Origin: Paenibacillus terrigena DSM 21567
GTDB taxonomy: Bacteria; Bacillota; Bacilli; Paenibacillales; Paenibacillaceae
Length of the DNA: 64,000 nucleotides
Assembly: GCF_000374845.1 (NCBI RefSeq)
Contig: NZ_KB895424.1
Coordinates: forward strand, 32,360 to 96,359
Direction of reading: 5' to 3'
Part shown: one piece after another, positions 56,456 to 64,000 of the stretch
Numbering within the stretch: position 1 is the stretch's first letter
Layout: each line of letters starts with the position of its first letter
Translations under genes and position numbers: made by a program
The notes under the pieces: generated by a model
Seen by the model: only the letters and a program-made list of their open reading frames with translations
Database searches by the model: none
Told to the model about the DNA's origin: nothing

Positions 56456-57322
56456 ATGCAAAAAGTGAAATTTTTTGAAGGTGAGAAATGGTTGGTATTT
56501 GCAGGTTTACTTGGGTTTTTACTTGCGGGAATATGCGGGGGATGGACGTTATTGTTTGGAGGAGAGGTGGCACCACACGGGGATGTCTCGAAAGCCTTCT
56601 CCTTTAATGCAGCGATAGGTATATTCATAATCTCCACAGCAGCGTTGATTCCATTCTCAGGGATGTCTAAGGGAGGAAGGTTGATCTTCCGATGGTCTTA
56701 TATTCTGCTGGCGCTCTACTCCTATGGTGCAGAGACGATACAAAACTTCCGCGGTGTAAATCCACGATTCGTGTTAGACGGTTCAGCCTTTGATCGGATG
56801 GTTGGCAATGGGTTCGCTATTGTTGCGCTGCTGCTCGTGTTGTTCTATCTGTTCTTAGCAGCTTTCTACTTCCGGTCCAAAATCTACAAGCAGCGCCCCG
56901 AGCTTGTGCTAGGCATTCGATATGCAATGATCGCGGTCCTCATTTCATTCGCTGCGGGTATTTGGATTTCCGTAAATAACGGTCGATTCATTGGTGGTAG
57001 CGGGAATATTATCTGGCTTCATGGGTTAGGATTCCATGCGCTTCAAGCGTTACCTTTTGTTGCGTGGCTCACAGAACAAACGCGGTGGAAATCTTCGGCG
57101 CGAAGCGGTTTGATCCATATCACGGGAATCGCCTATATTCTCGGATTGGTTGCGATGGGCTGGCAGACCTTCCAAGGGCAGCCTATTCTAGAATGGTCGC
57201 TGTATCCGTTGCTCGCTGGTTCATGTTTCCTCGTCTCGTTAGCAGCTGGCGTTCTTGTGTTTTGTGAAGCGGTTAAGGGGACTAGTGTGAATAAGAAGAG
57301 AGCTTTACATTCATTGAAATGA
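56456..57322 (+). CDS. Polytopic membrane protein of unknown function
   Basis: 288 residues with about eight hydrophobic helices. RBS GAGGAGTG upstream of the ATG. Conserved-looking loops include FQGQPILEWSL and WLHGLGFHALQALPF; histidines in the latter might bind a metal or haem, but I do not recognise a family. Alone in its unit, 93 bases ahead of the EamA gene. Confidence 0.75.
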   Translation: MQKVKFFEGEKWLVFAGLLGFLLAGICGGWTLLFGGEVAPHGDVSKAFSFNAAIGIFIISTAALIPFSGMSKGGRLIFRWSYILLALYSYGAETIQNFRGVNPRFVLDGSAFDRMVGNGFAIVALLLVLFYLFLAAFYFRSKIYKQRPELVLGIRYAMIAVLISFAAGIWISVNNGRFIGGSGNIIWLHGLGFHALQALPFVAWLTEQTRWKSSARSGLIHITGIAYILGLVAMGWQTFQGQPILEWSLYPLLAGSCFLVSLAAGVLVFCEAVKGTSVNKKRALHSLK

Positions 57323-57415
57323 GAAATAGATTGAAATTTCTCCCATTGTCCCTCACACTGCATAGTAGATGGATGATATTAGTCGATGAACGGCGATGGG
57401 GGAGAGCTATTTTAT

Positions 57416-58333
57416 ATGGATAGGAAATGGGTGCATTACGTTGGATTGGCGCTGGTCGCGGCCATTTGGGGAGCGAATTTTGGGGTATCCAGGCAGGCGA
57501 TGGAGACGTTCGATCCGATACTTTTCACGTTTCTTCGATTCGGGCTTGCTGTGCCGTTCTTCTTCTTGCTGTTGAAGGTGACCGAAGGAAGTATCGGCAT
57601 TCCGGTAAAAGTGGCACTACAGCTTGCTGTTATTGGACTTCTAGGGGTGACGGGGCTCGAGATCGCCGTTATGTACTCGATCAAATATACGACGCTGGCC
57701 AACGCATCACTATTGAACGTAGCACCTTGGCCGATCTGTGCAGCGTTGTTCGGGCCTTTGTTCATGAAAGAGCGGATTTCCTCTCGTCTCGTGACAGGCG
57801 GCGTTGCGGCGATCATCGGCGTATGCTTCATTATTCTTGGGGGAAGCGAAGGACTCGATTTGTCCTCCAACCATATGATTGGGAATGGTCTAGCGCTGGG
57901 TGTGAGTATATTCGGTGCAATCTATAACCTTGCTTGCATGCCAATTATGAAACGGTATTCTGCTCTGCGGGTGAGTACATGGATGATCTTATTCGGAGCA
58001 ATCGGCATGCTTCCGTTCACGTTTGGTTCTTGGGGCAAAGTGGACTGGAGCGCATTGACAGCGACGCACTATAGCGCGATTGGTTATAACGTGCTGATCT
58101 GCACGGTCATTTCCTTCGTTGTATGGAATGCGAGCATGTTCAAGGTCGGCGCGGCACGCGCGAATTTCTTCCGCTATGTGGTACCGGCTTCTGCGGTTAC
58201 GGCGGGCTATCTCTTCTTCGGCGAATCATTCTCAGGCTGGCAGCTAGCCGGCGCCGTATGTATGGCCGCGGGATTGGTCTGGATTAGTCTGGAGCGTAAA
58301 GATACCGCGGCATCACCCAACCTTACTTCTTGA
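57416..58333 (+). CDS. EamA/DMT-family transporter
   Basis: 305-residue drug/metabolite transporter with ten helices in two EamA repeats. First repeat starts GLALVAAIWGANFGVSRQAM (the usual WG.NF motif); the second ends AVTAGYLFFGESFSGWQLAGAV (GE.l...q..Ga). ATG at 57416 is preferred for its fit with the first helix; an ATG at 57386 adds ten polar residues. Convergent with an AraC-type gene through a shared terminator. Substrate unknown. Confidence 0.87.
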   Translation: MDRKWVHYVGLALVAAIWGANFGVSRQAMETFDPILFTFLRFGLAVPFFFLLLKVTEGSIGIPVKVALQLAVIGLLGVTGLEIAVMYSIKYTTLANASLLNVAPWPICAALFGPLFMKERISSRLVTGGVAAIIGVCFIILGGSEGLDLSSNHMIGNGLALGVSIFGAIYNLACMPIMKRYSALRVSTWMILFGAIGMLPFTFGSWGKVDWSALTATHYSAIGYNVLICTVISFVVWNASMFKVGAARANFFRYVVPASAVTAGYLFFGESFSGWQLAGAVCMAAGLVWISLERKDTAASPNLTS

Positions 58334-58347
58334 AGTAAGGTTTTTTA
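58318..58347. terminator. Bidirectional terminator between EamA and AraC genes
   Basis: AACCTTACTTC-TT-GAAGTAAGGTT with T run. It overlaps both gene ends (TGA of EamA at 58331, stop of AraC at 58345). Confidence 0.85.
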
Positions 58348-59151
58348 TTTTAACTGCTCCCTTACGTACTCGTCTGGTGTCTTGCCGATAATGGTACGAA
58401 AATCCTTGATGAAATGCGACTGATCATAATAACCTAGCTCCGTGGAGAGCTCGGACCAGTCGATGCGCGGCTGATGCTCGATCGTATCAGCGGCATTTTG
58501 CAATCGGTAGAGCTGGATCACCCATTTCGGGCTGACGCCGACATATTGGTCGAAGAGACGCTGCAGCGTTCTTTTATTCAGGTGGAAAAGATCGCAAATC
58601 TCGTCCACCTTCGTAATCTCGCGGTCCACCTTTACGCGGTCGATGATCTGATTGATGAACTCGATCTGGTCGTCCCATGGCGGGAGCTTTGGGCGAATGA
58701 ATTGTTCGGCTAGACGGACCATGTCGGACTCACTCTCTTGCGTGAGCAGCTCCTGCTCTAAATTTCCGATCTCCACGTCGAATACATCTTGAATGCGCAT
58801 CGGTTGATTCGTGAGCTCGGAGATCGGTTGCTTAATGAACGGATAGAACCCGCCAGGCTTGAATTTGGCGCCGAATACGACCCCTTTGCCCTCTAAGTGG
58901 TACGTATATTTCTGCTTCGCAGCACCGAAAATTGCACTTCGATTCGATTCAATGACGAGATTTACACAAGGGTTCGGTACAACCTCCTGCAAGTAGGGAG
59001 CTTGTTCAGTTAAATCCCAGCTGACGATCCAGAAATGCTTCACAAACTGGCCGATATCTTCGGAAGGCTCATGCCTTGTCAGTTGAAATTTATGTGTCCC
59101 ACGGGATAAATTCAATACGCCCATACTAGGCTTGATCATTTCAGGATTCAT
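58345..59151 (-). CDS. AraC-family regulator with DUF6597-type N-terminus
   Basis: With the ATG at 59151 (AAAAGGAGCC upstream) 268 residues. The first 110 resemble the DUF6597 sensory region (HFWIVSWDL.., PNPCVNLVIE, FGAKFKPGGFYPF). The C-terminal double HTH contains KVDEICDLFHLNKRTLQRLFDQYVG and WSELSTELGYYDQSHFIKDFR. Divergent from the SRPBCC gene, which shares its control region and may be a target. Confidence 0.9.
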   Translation of the reverse strand: MNPEMIKPSMGVLNLSRGTHKFQLTRHEPSEDIGQFVKHFWIVSWDLTEQAPYLQEVVPNPCVNLVIESNRSAIFGAAKQKYTYHLEGKGVVFGAKFKPGGFYPFIKQPISELTNQPMRIQDVFDVEIGNLEQELLTQESESDMVRLAEQFIRPKLPPWDDQIEFINQIIDRVKVDREITKVDEICDLFHLNKRTLQRLFDQYVGVSPKWVIQLYRLQNAADTIEHQPRIDWSELSTELGYYDQSHFIKDFRTIIGKTPDEYVREQLK

Positions 59152-59283
59152 GGTTAGTGGCTCCTTTTCCTGCATGCATTTTGTCGCGTTTTTACAATAC
59201 TTGGGCATAATTGCGTTTTATAATCATATTAGCATAGTTATGCGCTTGATATGTATTGCATAAATCGAAGGAGGAACGAAGGA

Positions 59284-59742
59284 ATGCGTGAAATTCCATT
59301 GAAGTATGAATTGTATATTAAAGCAACCCCAGAGCAGGTGTGGGATGCCATGTTCGTCCCAGAGAATACGCGCAAGCTTTTCTTCGGATGCGTATTAGAG
59401 TCTACATTTGAAATCGGTAGCCGTTATGCTTATATCGGACCGGGTGCGGATGGGGATGAGACCGTTCATGTGTACGGCGAAGTCCTCGCCTACGAGCCTT
59501 ATAAGACGTATAGCAGTACGGAGCACGCAGGCCCGTCTTATCGTGAGAACCATGCAGAGTTCCAGTCCAGAATTACGTTCAATCTTGAGACCGTGGGCAA
59601 CTGTACGAAGTTCACGTTGATCAATGATGAATGGACAGAGGGTCATCCGTCCTACGATAATACGCAGAGCTCGTGGTCGATGATTTTGAGTAACTTGAAG
59701 ACGTATTGCGAGACGGGAGAGACGATCGATTTCGGTTGGTAA
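59284..59742 (+). CDS. SRPBCC (AHSA1-like) protein
   Basis: 152-residue hydrophobic-pocket protein of the START/Bet v 1 fold. LYIKATPEQVWDAMFVPENT is the usual opening, and WSMILSNLKTYCETG the final helix. RBS AAGGAGGAACGAAGGA. Members bind lipophilic ligands or assist Hsp90; here neither is shown. Divergent from the AraC gene by 132 bases. Confidence 0.88.
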   Translation: MREIPLKYELYIKATPEQVWDAMFVPENTRKLFFGCVLESTFEIGSRYAYIGPGADGDETVHVYGEVLAYEPYKTYSSTEHAGPSYRENHAEFQSRITFNLETVGNCTKFTLINDEWTEGHPSYDNTQSSWSMILSNLKTYCETGETIDFGW

Positions 59743-59765
59743 AAGGACGTTGTAGCGGCCTACAT

Positions 59766-59823
59766 AAAAAAGAACCTGTGCGGATTCCTTCTTATACGAA
59801 GGATTCGCACAGGTTCTTCTTGT
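59766..59823. terminator. Long bidirectional terminator
   Basis: AAGAACCTGTGCGGATTCCTTC and its near-complement around a short TTATA loop give more than 20 pairs with A and T tracts on the two sides; it separates convergent SRPBCC and ABC-F genes. Confidence 0.9.
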
Positions 59824-59842
59824 TTTCGTTCTCTATTATCAA

Positions 59843-61393
59843 TTACGTTTTTATTGCACCACGGCACCAATCTTCCACACGCCATACTTGGGTAACCCAG
59901 TCTCGATAGAATTCCGATTCATGGGATACGAGCAGGATCGTGCCCGGATAGGCTTTAAGCGCCTCGCGAAAGGCATCCTTCGTTCGCACATCCAGATGGT
60001 TCGTCGGTTCGTCGAGTACCAATACGTTGCTGTCCGTGAGCATTAACTCGCAGAGCCTCACCTTGGCTTGTTCTCCACCGCTCAAGTGGCGTAGGGGCTG
60101 CCGGATATGCTTCTCGGTCAAACCGGGCATCGCAAGCATCTTGCGAATTTGCTGCTGCGTTAGATCGATCCGGAAGGCTAAGAGCCTCTCCAGGGGTGTC
60201 TGGTCAGAAGCGATGTTTTCCTGGGCAAAATAGGCTGCCTTCACGTTATCCCCTACCTGAAGAGTACCGTTAAGCAGAGGCATGAGGCCTAGCAGGGTAC
60301 GCAGCATGGTCGATTTACCAATCCCGTTATGGCCAATGATCGCAATTTTCTCCCCGCGTTTCACTTCCAAATTAACAGGGGCAATCAACGGCGTCGAATA
60401 GCCAATTTGAATACCTTTTGCCGTGATGACATGGCTCACGGGATTCTGACGCACCTCGAAGCTGAAGCGCGGCTGTGGTCCGTTTGTAGGTTTATCGATG
60501 AGCTCGATCCGACCGAGCATTTTCTCCCGGCTCTTCGCTTGCTTTGCTTTACGAATACGGTTCTTATCGATGAATTTCTCAAGTCGTGTAATTTCATGCT
60601 GCTGCTTCTCATAAGCTTGCTGCAATTGCAGACGGCTTAATTCATGACTCTTCAGAAAATTGTTGTAATTCCCCGGGTATCGCCTCAAGGTTTGATGCTC
60701 TAGATGGTAGATGACCGTCGTGATCTCGTTGAGGAAATGCTCATCATGGGATACGACGATAAAGGCATGCTCATAGCTTTTTAAATACCCGGTCAGCCAA
60801 GCAATATGCACATCATCGAGATAGTTGGTCGGCTCATCCAACAGCAATACGTGAGGTTCTTCAAGAAGCAGCTTGCCTAACAACAGCTTCGTTCGTTGGC
60901 CGCCGCTCAGCTTGCTAACATCACGCTCCATGCCGAGATCCAGAATACCAAGTCCCGCAGCGACCTCTTCAATGCGAGCGTGGATTTGATAAAAATCCGA
61001 GTCTTCGAGCTGACTTTGCAGCTCGCCGTATTGCCGTAATAGCGAGTCTAGATCGTTGTCTGCCTCGGCCATGTTCTCGGCCATGTCCAGCATGCGCCGT
61101 TCGATATCATACAAATGAGCAAATGCACTTTGCAGATAGGCTGCAATCGTCGTCCCGGGCTGTAAATGGATATGCTGCTGCAGATAGCCTACTTTGATCT
61201 GCGGCATCCAATCGATACGCCCGGCATCTGGCAAAATCTCGCCTGCGAGCAGACGGAGGAGGGTGGATTTCCCTGCACCATTGCCGCCGACCAGGCCGAC
61301 ATGCTCTCCGCGCAGCAGGCGGAAGCTGATCTCGCGAAAATTCAATTTATCTCCGTACATATGGGTAACTTCTTCAATGCTTAATAAACTCAT
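59843..61393 (-). CDS. ABC-F family ATPase (ribosome-protection type)
   Basis: 516 residues with two ABC domains and no membrane part. Domain 1: Walker A GGNGAGKST, signature LSGGQRTKL, Walker B VLLLDEPTNYLD, then SHDEHF. Linker about 240-300 rich in Lys/Arg/Gln (FIDKNRIRKAKQAKSREKM), the P-site-reaching element. Domain 2: GHNGIGKST, LSGGEQAKV, LVLDEPTNHLD. ABC-F proteins displace drugs from, or release stalled, ribosomes. The leader holds a short ORF and a terminator, the hallmark of drug-induced antibiotic-resistance ABC-F genes. RBS AAAAGGAGAG. Which drug is not deducible. Confidence 0.93.
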   Translation of the reverse strand: MSLLSIEEVTHMYGDKLNFREISFRLLRGEHVGLVGGNGAGKSTLLRLLAGEILPDAGRIDWMPQIKVGYLQQHIHLQPGTTIAAYLQSAFAHLYDIERRMLDMAENMAEADNDLDSLLRQYGELQSQLEDSDFYQIHARIEEVAAGLGILDLGMERDVSKLSGGQRTKLLLGKLLLEEPHVLLLDEPTNYLDDVHIAWLTGYLKSYEHAFIVVSHDEHFLNEITTVIYHLEHQTLRRYPGNYNNFLKSHELSRLQLQQAYEKQQHEITRLEKFIDKNRIRKAKQAKSREKMLGRIELIDKPTNGPQPRFSFEVRQNPVSHVITAKGIQIGYSTPLIAPVNLEVKRGEKIAIIGHNGIGKSTMLRTLLGLMPLLNGTLQVGDNVKAAYFAQENIASDQTPLERLLAFRIDLTQQQIRKMLAMPGLTEKHIRQPLRHLSGGEQAKVRLCELMLTDSNVLVLDEPTNHLDVRTKDAFREALKAYPGTILLVSHESEFYRDWVTQVWRVEDWCRGAIKT

Positions 61394-61531
61394 TTGTGTT
61401 CTCTCCTTTTCAATTTAGCTTGTGCTACGGCTGAATCGAGAGAACAGCAGAATTCGCAATCTTTTGTTTCGTAAGAAACACTTCATGGTTGTATGAACGA
61501 CGAAATCGTTGTTTTTCTATGGTGGTATATA

Positions 61532-61560
61532 CAAAAAAGACGAGGTGAATACACCTCGCC
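61532..61560 (-). terminator. Attenuator in the ABC-F leader
   Basis: Minus strand GGCGAGGTG-TATT-CACCTCGTC then TTTTTT, lying between promoter and ABC-F start. Confidence 0.85.
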
Positions 61561-61653
61561 CACGATCATATAGGTTTCGTAAGAAAGGGATTGGCTTTTA
61601 TCTACTGTTCTCGGATTCACTTTAACGGTAAAAATGGGCAGACTTCTCCCGTG

Positions 61654-61695
61654 TTAAGGTAATTCTCTTCTAAGAACAGTCGACAAAATTTCCAT
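61654..61695 (-). CDS. Leader peptide of the ABC-F gene
   Basis: A 13-codon ORF encoding MEILSTVLRRELP starts with ATG preceded by GAGGTGGAAAGGAT, an excellent binding site. It lies 44 bases downstream of the -10 box and ahead of the terminator. ACTGTTCT within it (61680-61673) is fully complementary to AGAACAGT (61611-61604) downstream, giving alternative folds. Such peptides sense ribosome-stalling antibiotics in erm, msr and vga-like genes; that this one does so is inferred from layout. Confidence 0.7.
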   Translation of the reverse strand: MEILSTVLRRELP

Positions 61696-61738
61696 ATCCT
61701 TTCCACCTCATGCGTTAGATTTTATTTGTTACTTCTAT

Positions 61739-61768
61739 AGTATATGCAACTTCTTTGCGATGAGTCAA
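61739..61768 (-). promoter_or_regulatory. ABC-F gene promoter
   Basis: Minus strand TTGACT (61768-61763) and TATACT (61744-61739) with an 18-base spacer. Transcript start about 340 bases before the coding region. Confidence 0.75.
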
Positions 61769-61824
61769 CCAGCCCCATAGCCAGTAGTTTAAAATAACTT
61801 TAGGTTCAAGAATCCCGAAATCAA

Positions 61825-61854
61825 TTGACTTTGCTTCTATAAGTAGCATATATT
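61825..61854 (+). promoter_or_regulatory. Adhesin gene promoter
   Basis: TTGACT and TATATT with an 18-base spacer. TTGACT (61825) and AGTCAA (61855) form a 6-base inverted repeat bracketing the -10 element. Confidence 0.7.
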
Positions 61855-61929
61855 AGTCAATGTAAATAGTTCCTTTATCCTACTTTAGACCTACATAGTG
61901 TCCATCTGCAACGACTAGAATTATATATT

Positions 61930-62000
61930 TCGGCACACTAATCGAAAGGTTAGGTCGCAAAGCCTCGGAGTCTAATGGTCTTTGACCTATGATCGTCCGG
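61930..62000 (+). promoter_or_regulatory. c-di-GMP-I riboswitch (GEMM-I)
   Basis: GGCACACTAATC-GAAA-GGTTAGGTCGCAAAGCC has the P1b arrangement of the class: a GGC/GCC pair around an ACA/CGCAAA internal loop, a six-pair stem and a GAAA tetraloop, matching GGCAAACC..GAAA..GACGCAAAGCC of Vibrio Vc2. It continues with GGAGTCTAATGG, a GGTC-TTT-GACC arm, and CCTATGATCGTCCGG, the usual UAUGAU.GcCGG end. It senses cyclic di-GMP. Located ahead of an adhesin-like gene, a frequent target of this class. Confidence 0.85.
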
Positions 62001-62035
62001 CTGCAATTACATCGTTATTGCAGCCGGACTTTTTT
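61995..62035 (+). terminator. Expression-platform terminator of the riboswitch
   Basis: GTCCGGCTGCAAT pairs with ATTGCAGCCGGAC over a nine-base loop, followed by T6. Its 5' arm includes GTCCGG from the 3' end of the aptamer, so the ligand-bound fold and the terminator exclude each other; this predicts an ON switch. Confidence 0.85.
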
Positions 62036-62078
62036 GCGTTTCCAAGGAGCTGAAATTATATATTAATAGGAGGTAGAC

Positions 62079-64000
62079 ATGAGACGAGGTTTTAGACTTG
62101 TAGTGACATGGATGTTCATCTTGTCCGTCTTTACAGGATTCATCCCTGGCACGTTGCCAGTGAGTTCTGCGGCGGCTTCGAACGATCTGGTCTGGCCGAA
62201 TCCAGGCGCGGTCAATCTGACGAAGAAGGCCGAACCAATTCCAGGAACCCCAGGGGAATGGAAAGTGACCCTGACGGTGGAAGGCAAGAATATTAAGAGT
62301 AGTTCAGACGTGGTTTTGGTCATTGACCGGTCCGGTAGTATGAAAGGGATACGGATGACCAAGGCGATTGAATCTGCGAAGAGTTTCGTCGACCGGTTGC
62401 TGATCAAAGATTCAGCGACAAGGATTGCAGCAGTTTCTTTTGCGGGGGATGTCTCGGATGTTTCCGAGTTCAAAGATTACTCTGAAAAAGAATTGTTAAA
62501 GACTGCGATCGGTAGTATTAATCCTAATGGCGGTACCAATATTCAAGCGGGAATTCACCGTGCAAGTGAGCTATTGAAGACAAGTAAGGCGGACAACAAA
62601 GTCATTGTTCTTTTAAGTGATGGAGAACCGACATACAGCTACAAGGCTTCTAAAGTAGTAGATTATCCATGGCCTATGGGCAATTCCTTTACTAAAGCAC
62701 TTCAAGAGTTCAATTATGGGAAAATCATCGGTTATGGAAATGATTATTACTTAAATGATTACGAATATTCGATAGGTTCGGGAAAAAATAAATATACGGT
62801 TGATAATAACGGTATAGGTACTGTATCAGAGGCTAAATTAGCACGAGATCAAAAAATTGATATCTATTCCATTGGACTTGAAGTAGGAAATAATTCTAAC
62901 GCAACAAACGTTTTGAAATATAGCCAGAATCGCGGCTACTACGCATCGAGCAGCACTGAATTAGAAAAAGTTTTTGCGGAATTATCCAGTAAAATTTCTT
63001 ATGCAGCACAGAATGCGGTCGTAACGGATCCAATGGGTGAGATGTTCGATAAAACCAAAGGACCTGATGTTTCGCAAGGTACAACAAAGTGGGACGAAAC
63101 AAGCGAGAAAATAACATGGGAAATCGGCAATATCATCGAAGGTACGTCTGCAACGATGACGTATACGGTGAAGTTGGATGCCAACAAGAATCCAGATCCA
63201 AATACATTGTATCCAACCAATGGACAGACAACGATGAATTATGATGATGTCTATGGTAAACCGACATCTAAAGATTTCGAAGTACCGAAAGTAAGCTTCG
63301 GTAAAGGTTCCATATTGGTTAAAGGTTACCTTGTGAACACGGACGGCGCTCCGATTAACGAAGACGGCGTGGTGGTTGAACGGCCTGACCTCGCAAAGCA
63401 ATTATATAGCGAACCATTAAAACAAAATGGCAGTGAAGCGCTTGATATTAATAAGAAGTATTCCGTTTCGGCTAAGGATATGGGTGATTATATTCTGAAA
63501 AAGGGCAATAGCCCTCAGGATGTATCGCTGACCTATAGCGAGCCTAACCCGATCGTTTGGTTCGGGTATGCGAAAGCTCCATATAACTTTAAAGTGGAAT
63601 ATAAAGCCGGAAATGTTGAACTCGACAAAGCATTGGAAGAGAAAAAACTGCAAGGCGAGTCTGTTGACGTACAAGGCAAAGCATTTGATGGCTATAAGCT
63701 GAAGAACGTAACGCTCAGCGCGGACAGTGGCATGACGGTAACAGGCGATCACGTGACTGGATCGATGCCGAAGAAAGACGTCACTGTGACGTTTAATTAT
63801 GAGGCAATCGCACAGACCGTCAAAGTGAAGTATTTATTAGAAGGAACCGATAAGGAAGTTTCTCCTCCAACTGAAGTTCCAGGCGTTACGAATGGCACAG
63901 CAAAATTGACGGCTAAAGAACTTCCAGGTTATACGGTTGTCGGTGAAAAAACGAAAGAATACAAATTCACGGCGGCAAAAGATCAAGAGGTTATCTTCTA
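62079..64000 (+). CDS. VWA-domain surface adhesin with MucBP-like repeats (partial, C-terminus outside window)
   Basis: The ATG at 62079 follows AATAGGAGGTAGAC, and the frame is open to the window end (640 codons). Signal peptide about 1-32 (LSVFTGFIPGTLPVSSAAA). A von Willebrand A domain (about 80-310) carries the MIDAS residues: VIDRSGSM (DxSxS), a Thr in NGGTNIQ and an Asp in LLSDGEPT. A pilin/adhesin-like beta region (VVTDPMGEMFDK.., ITWEIGNI) follows, and the end (VKVKYLLEGTDKEV) is a MucBP-type module. Probably a wall-linked or SLH-linked adhesin or pilus tip protein. c-di-GMP control fits a role in biofilm attachment. Confidence 0.88.
   Translation, partial: MRRGFRLVVTWMFILSVFTGFIPGTLPVSSAAASNDLVWPNPGAVNLTKKAEPIPGTPGEWKVTLTVEGKNIKSSSDVVLVIDRSGSMKGIRMTKAIESAKSFVDRLLIKDSATRIAAVSFAGDVSDVSEFKDYSEKELLKTAIGSINPNGGTNIQAGIHRASELLKTSKADNKVIVLLSDGEPTYSYKASKVVDYPWPMGNSFTKALQEFNYGKIIGYGNDYYLNDYEYSIGSGKNKYTVDNNGIGTVSEAKLARDQKIDIYSIGLEVGNNSNATNVLKYSQNRGYYASSSTELEKVFAELSSKISYAAQNAVVTDPMGEMFDKTKGPDVSQGTTKWDETSEKITWEIGNIIEGTSATMTYTVKLDANKNPDPNTLYPTNGQTTMNYDDVYGKPTSKDFEVPKVSFGKGSILVKGYLVNTDGAPINEDGVVVERPDLAKQLYSEPLKQNGSEALDINKKYSVSAKDMGDYILKKGNSPQDVSLTYSEPNPIVWFGYAKAPYNFKVEYKAGNVELDKALEEKKLQGESVDVQGKAFDGYKLKNVTLSADSGMTVTGDHVTGSMPKKDVTVTFNYEAIAQTVKVKYLLEGTDKEVSPPTEVPGVTNGTAKLTAKELPGYTVVGEKTKEYKFTAAKDQEVIF

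Overview
The window looks like the chromosome of a Paenibacillus-type member of the Bacillales. The evidence is the full Firmicute glycolytic operon (cggR-gapA-pgk-tpiA-gpmI-eno) followed by secG-rnr-smpB-ssrA, a CtsR-controlled clpP, ABC sugar importers lacking their own ATPase, large SLH-anchored surface proteins, a KinB-like sensor kinase and strong AGGAGG ribosome binding sites. Both ends are cut: the first and last genes are partial.

Region 1 (1-14.7 kb) is conserved core: the end of a secreted DUF3298-type protein, clpP with promoter and CtsR box, tRNA-Arg(CCG), the glycolytic operon with a CggR operator ahead of cggR, secG, rnr (with a long basic tail), a methyltransferase of unknown target, smpB and the tmRNA gene ssrA. 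SmpB, tmRNA, RNase R and ClpP together cover ribosome rescue and turnover of the tagged products.

Region 2 (14.7 to about 30.2 kb) is accessory DNA downstream of ssrA. The last bases of ssrA (TCGCCTCCA core) recur at 14956, 18035, 18475 and 22464, each followed by a different intrinsic terminator. A longer diverged tmRNA piece lies at 23381, and about 100 bp of near-identical sequence is present twice. The copies separate gene modules: a secreted PHP-phosphoesterase/SLH protein, a truncated VOC gene, a membrane sensor-domain gene, an intact VOC gene, and a MarR-SDR-ketosteroid-isomerase-like unit with three shared operator-like sites. I read this as repeated integration at ssrA; no integrase or transposase gene is visible. 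Less clearly bounded genes follow: GDSL hydrolase, AraC, HD hydrolase, a secreted protein and a permuted GH3 glycosidase.

Region 3 (30.5-48.2 kb) is a carbohydrate-use locus: a 2246-residue SLH surface protein with an internally duplicated DUF4855/F5-8C architecture, two paralogous LacI regulators, an MFS transporter, a binding protein with two permeases (LplB/YtcP type), a GH36-like enzyme and a six-hairpin glycosidase-like protein. A TTTAGTAAA motif recurs before the first lacI, the MFS gene and the ABC operon, and may be the shared operator.

Region 4 (48.2-61.4 kb) holds small regulatory and transport units: GntR plus membrane proteins, ArsR/DinB, a CDF zinc exporter with a metalloregulator-type operator, threonine aldolase, a KinB-like kinase, a CcdC-like protein, an EamA transporter and AraC/SRPBCC.

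Region 5 (59.8-64 kb) has two divergent genes under RNA control. On the minus strand, an ABC-F ATPase follows a leader with a 13-codon upstream ORF and an intrinsic terminator. On the plus strand, a VWA/MucBP-type surface adhesin follows a c-di-GMP-I (GEMM-I) riboswitch whose 3' end overlaps a terminator.
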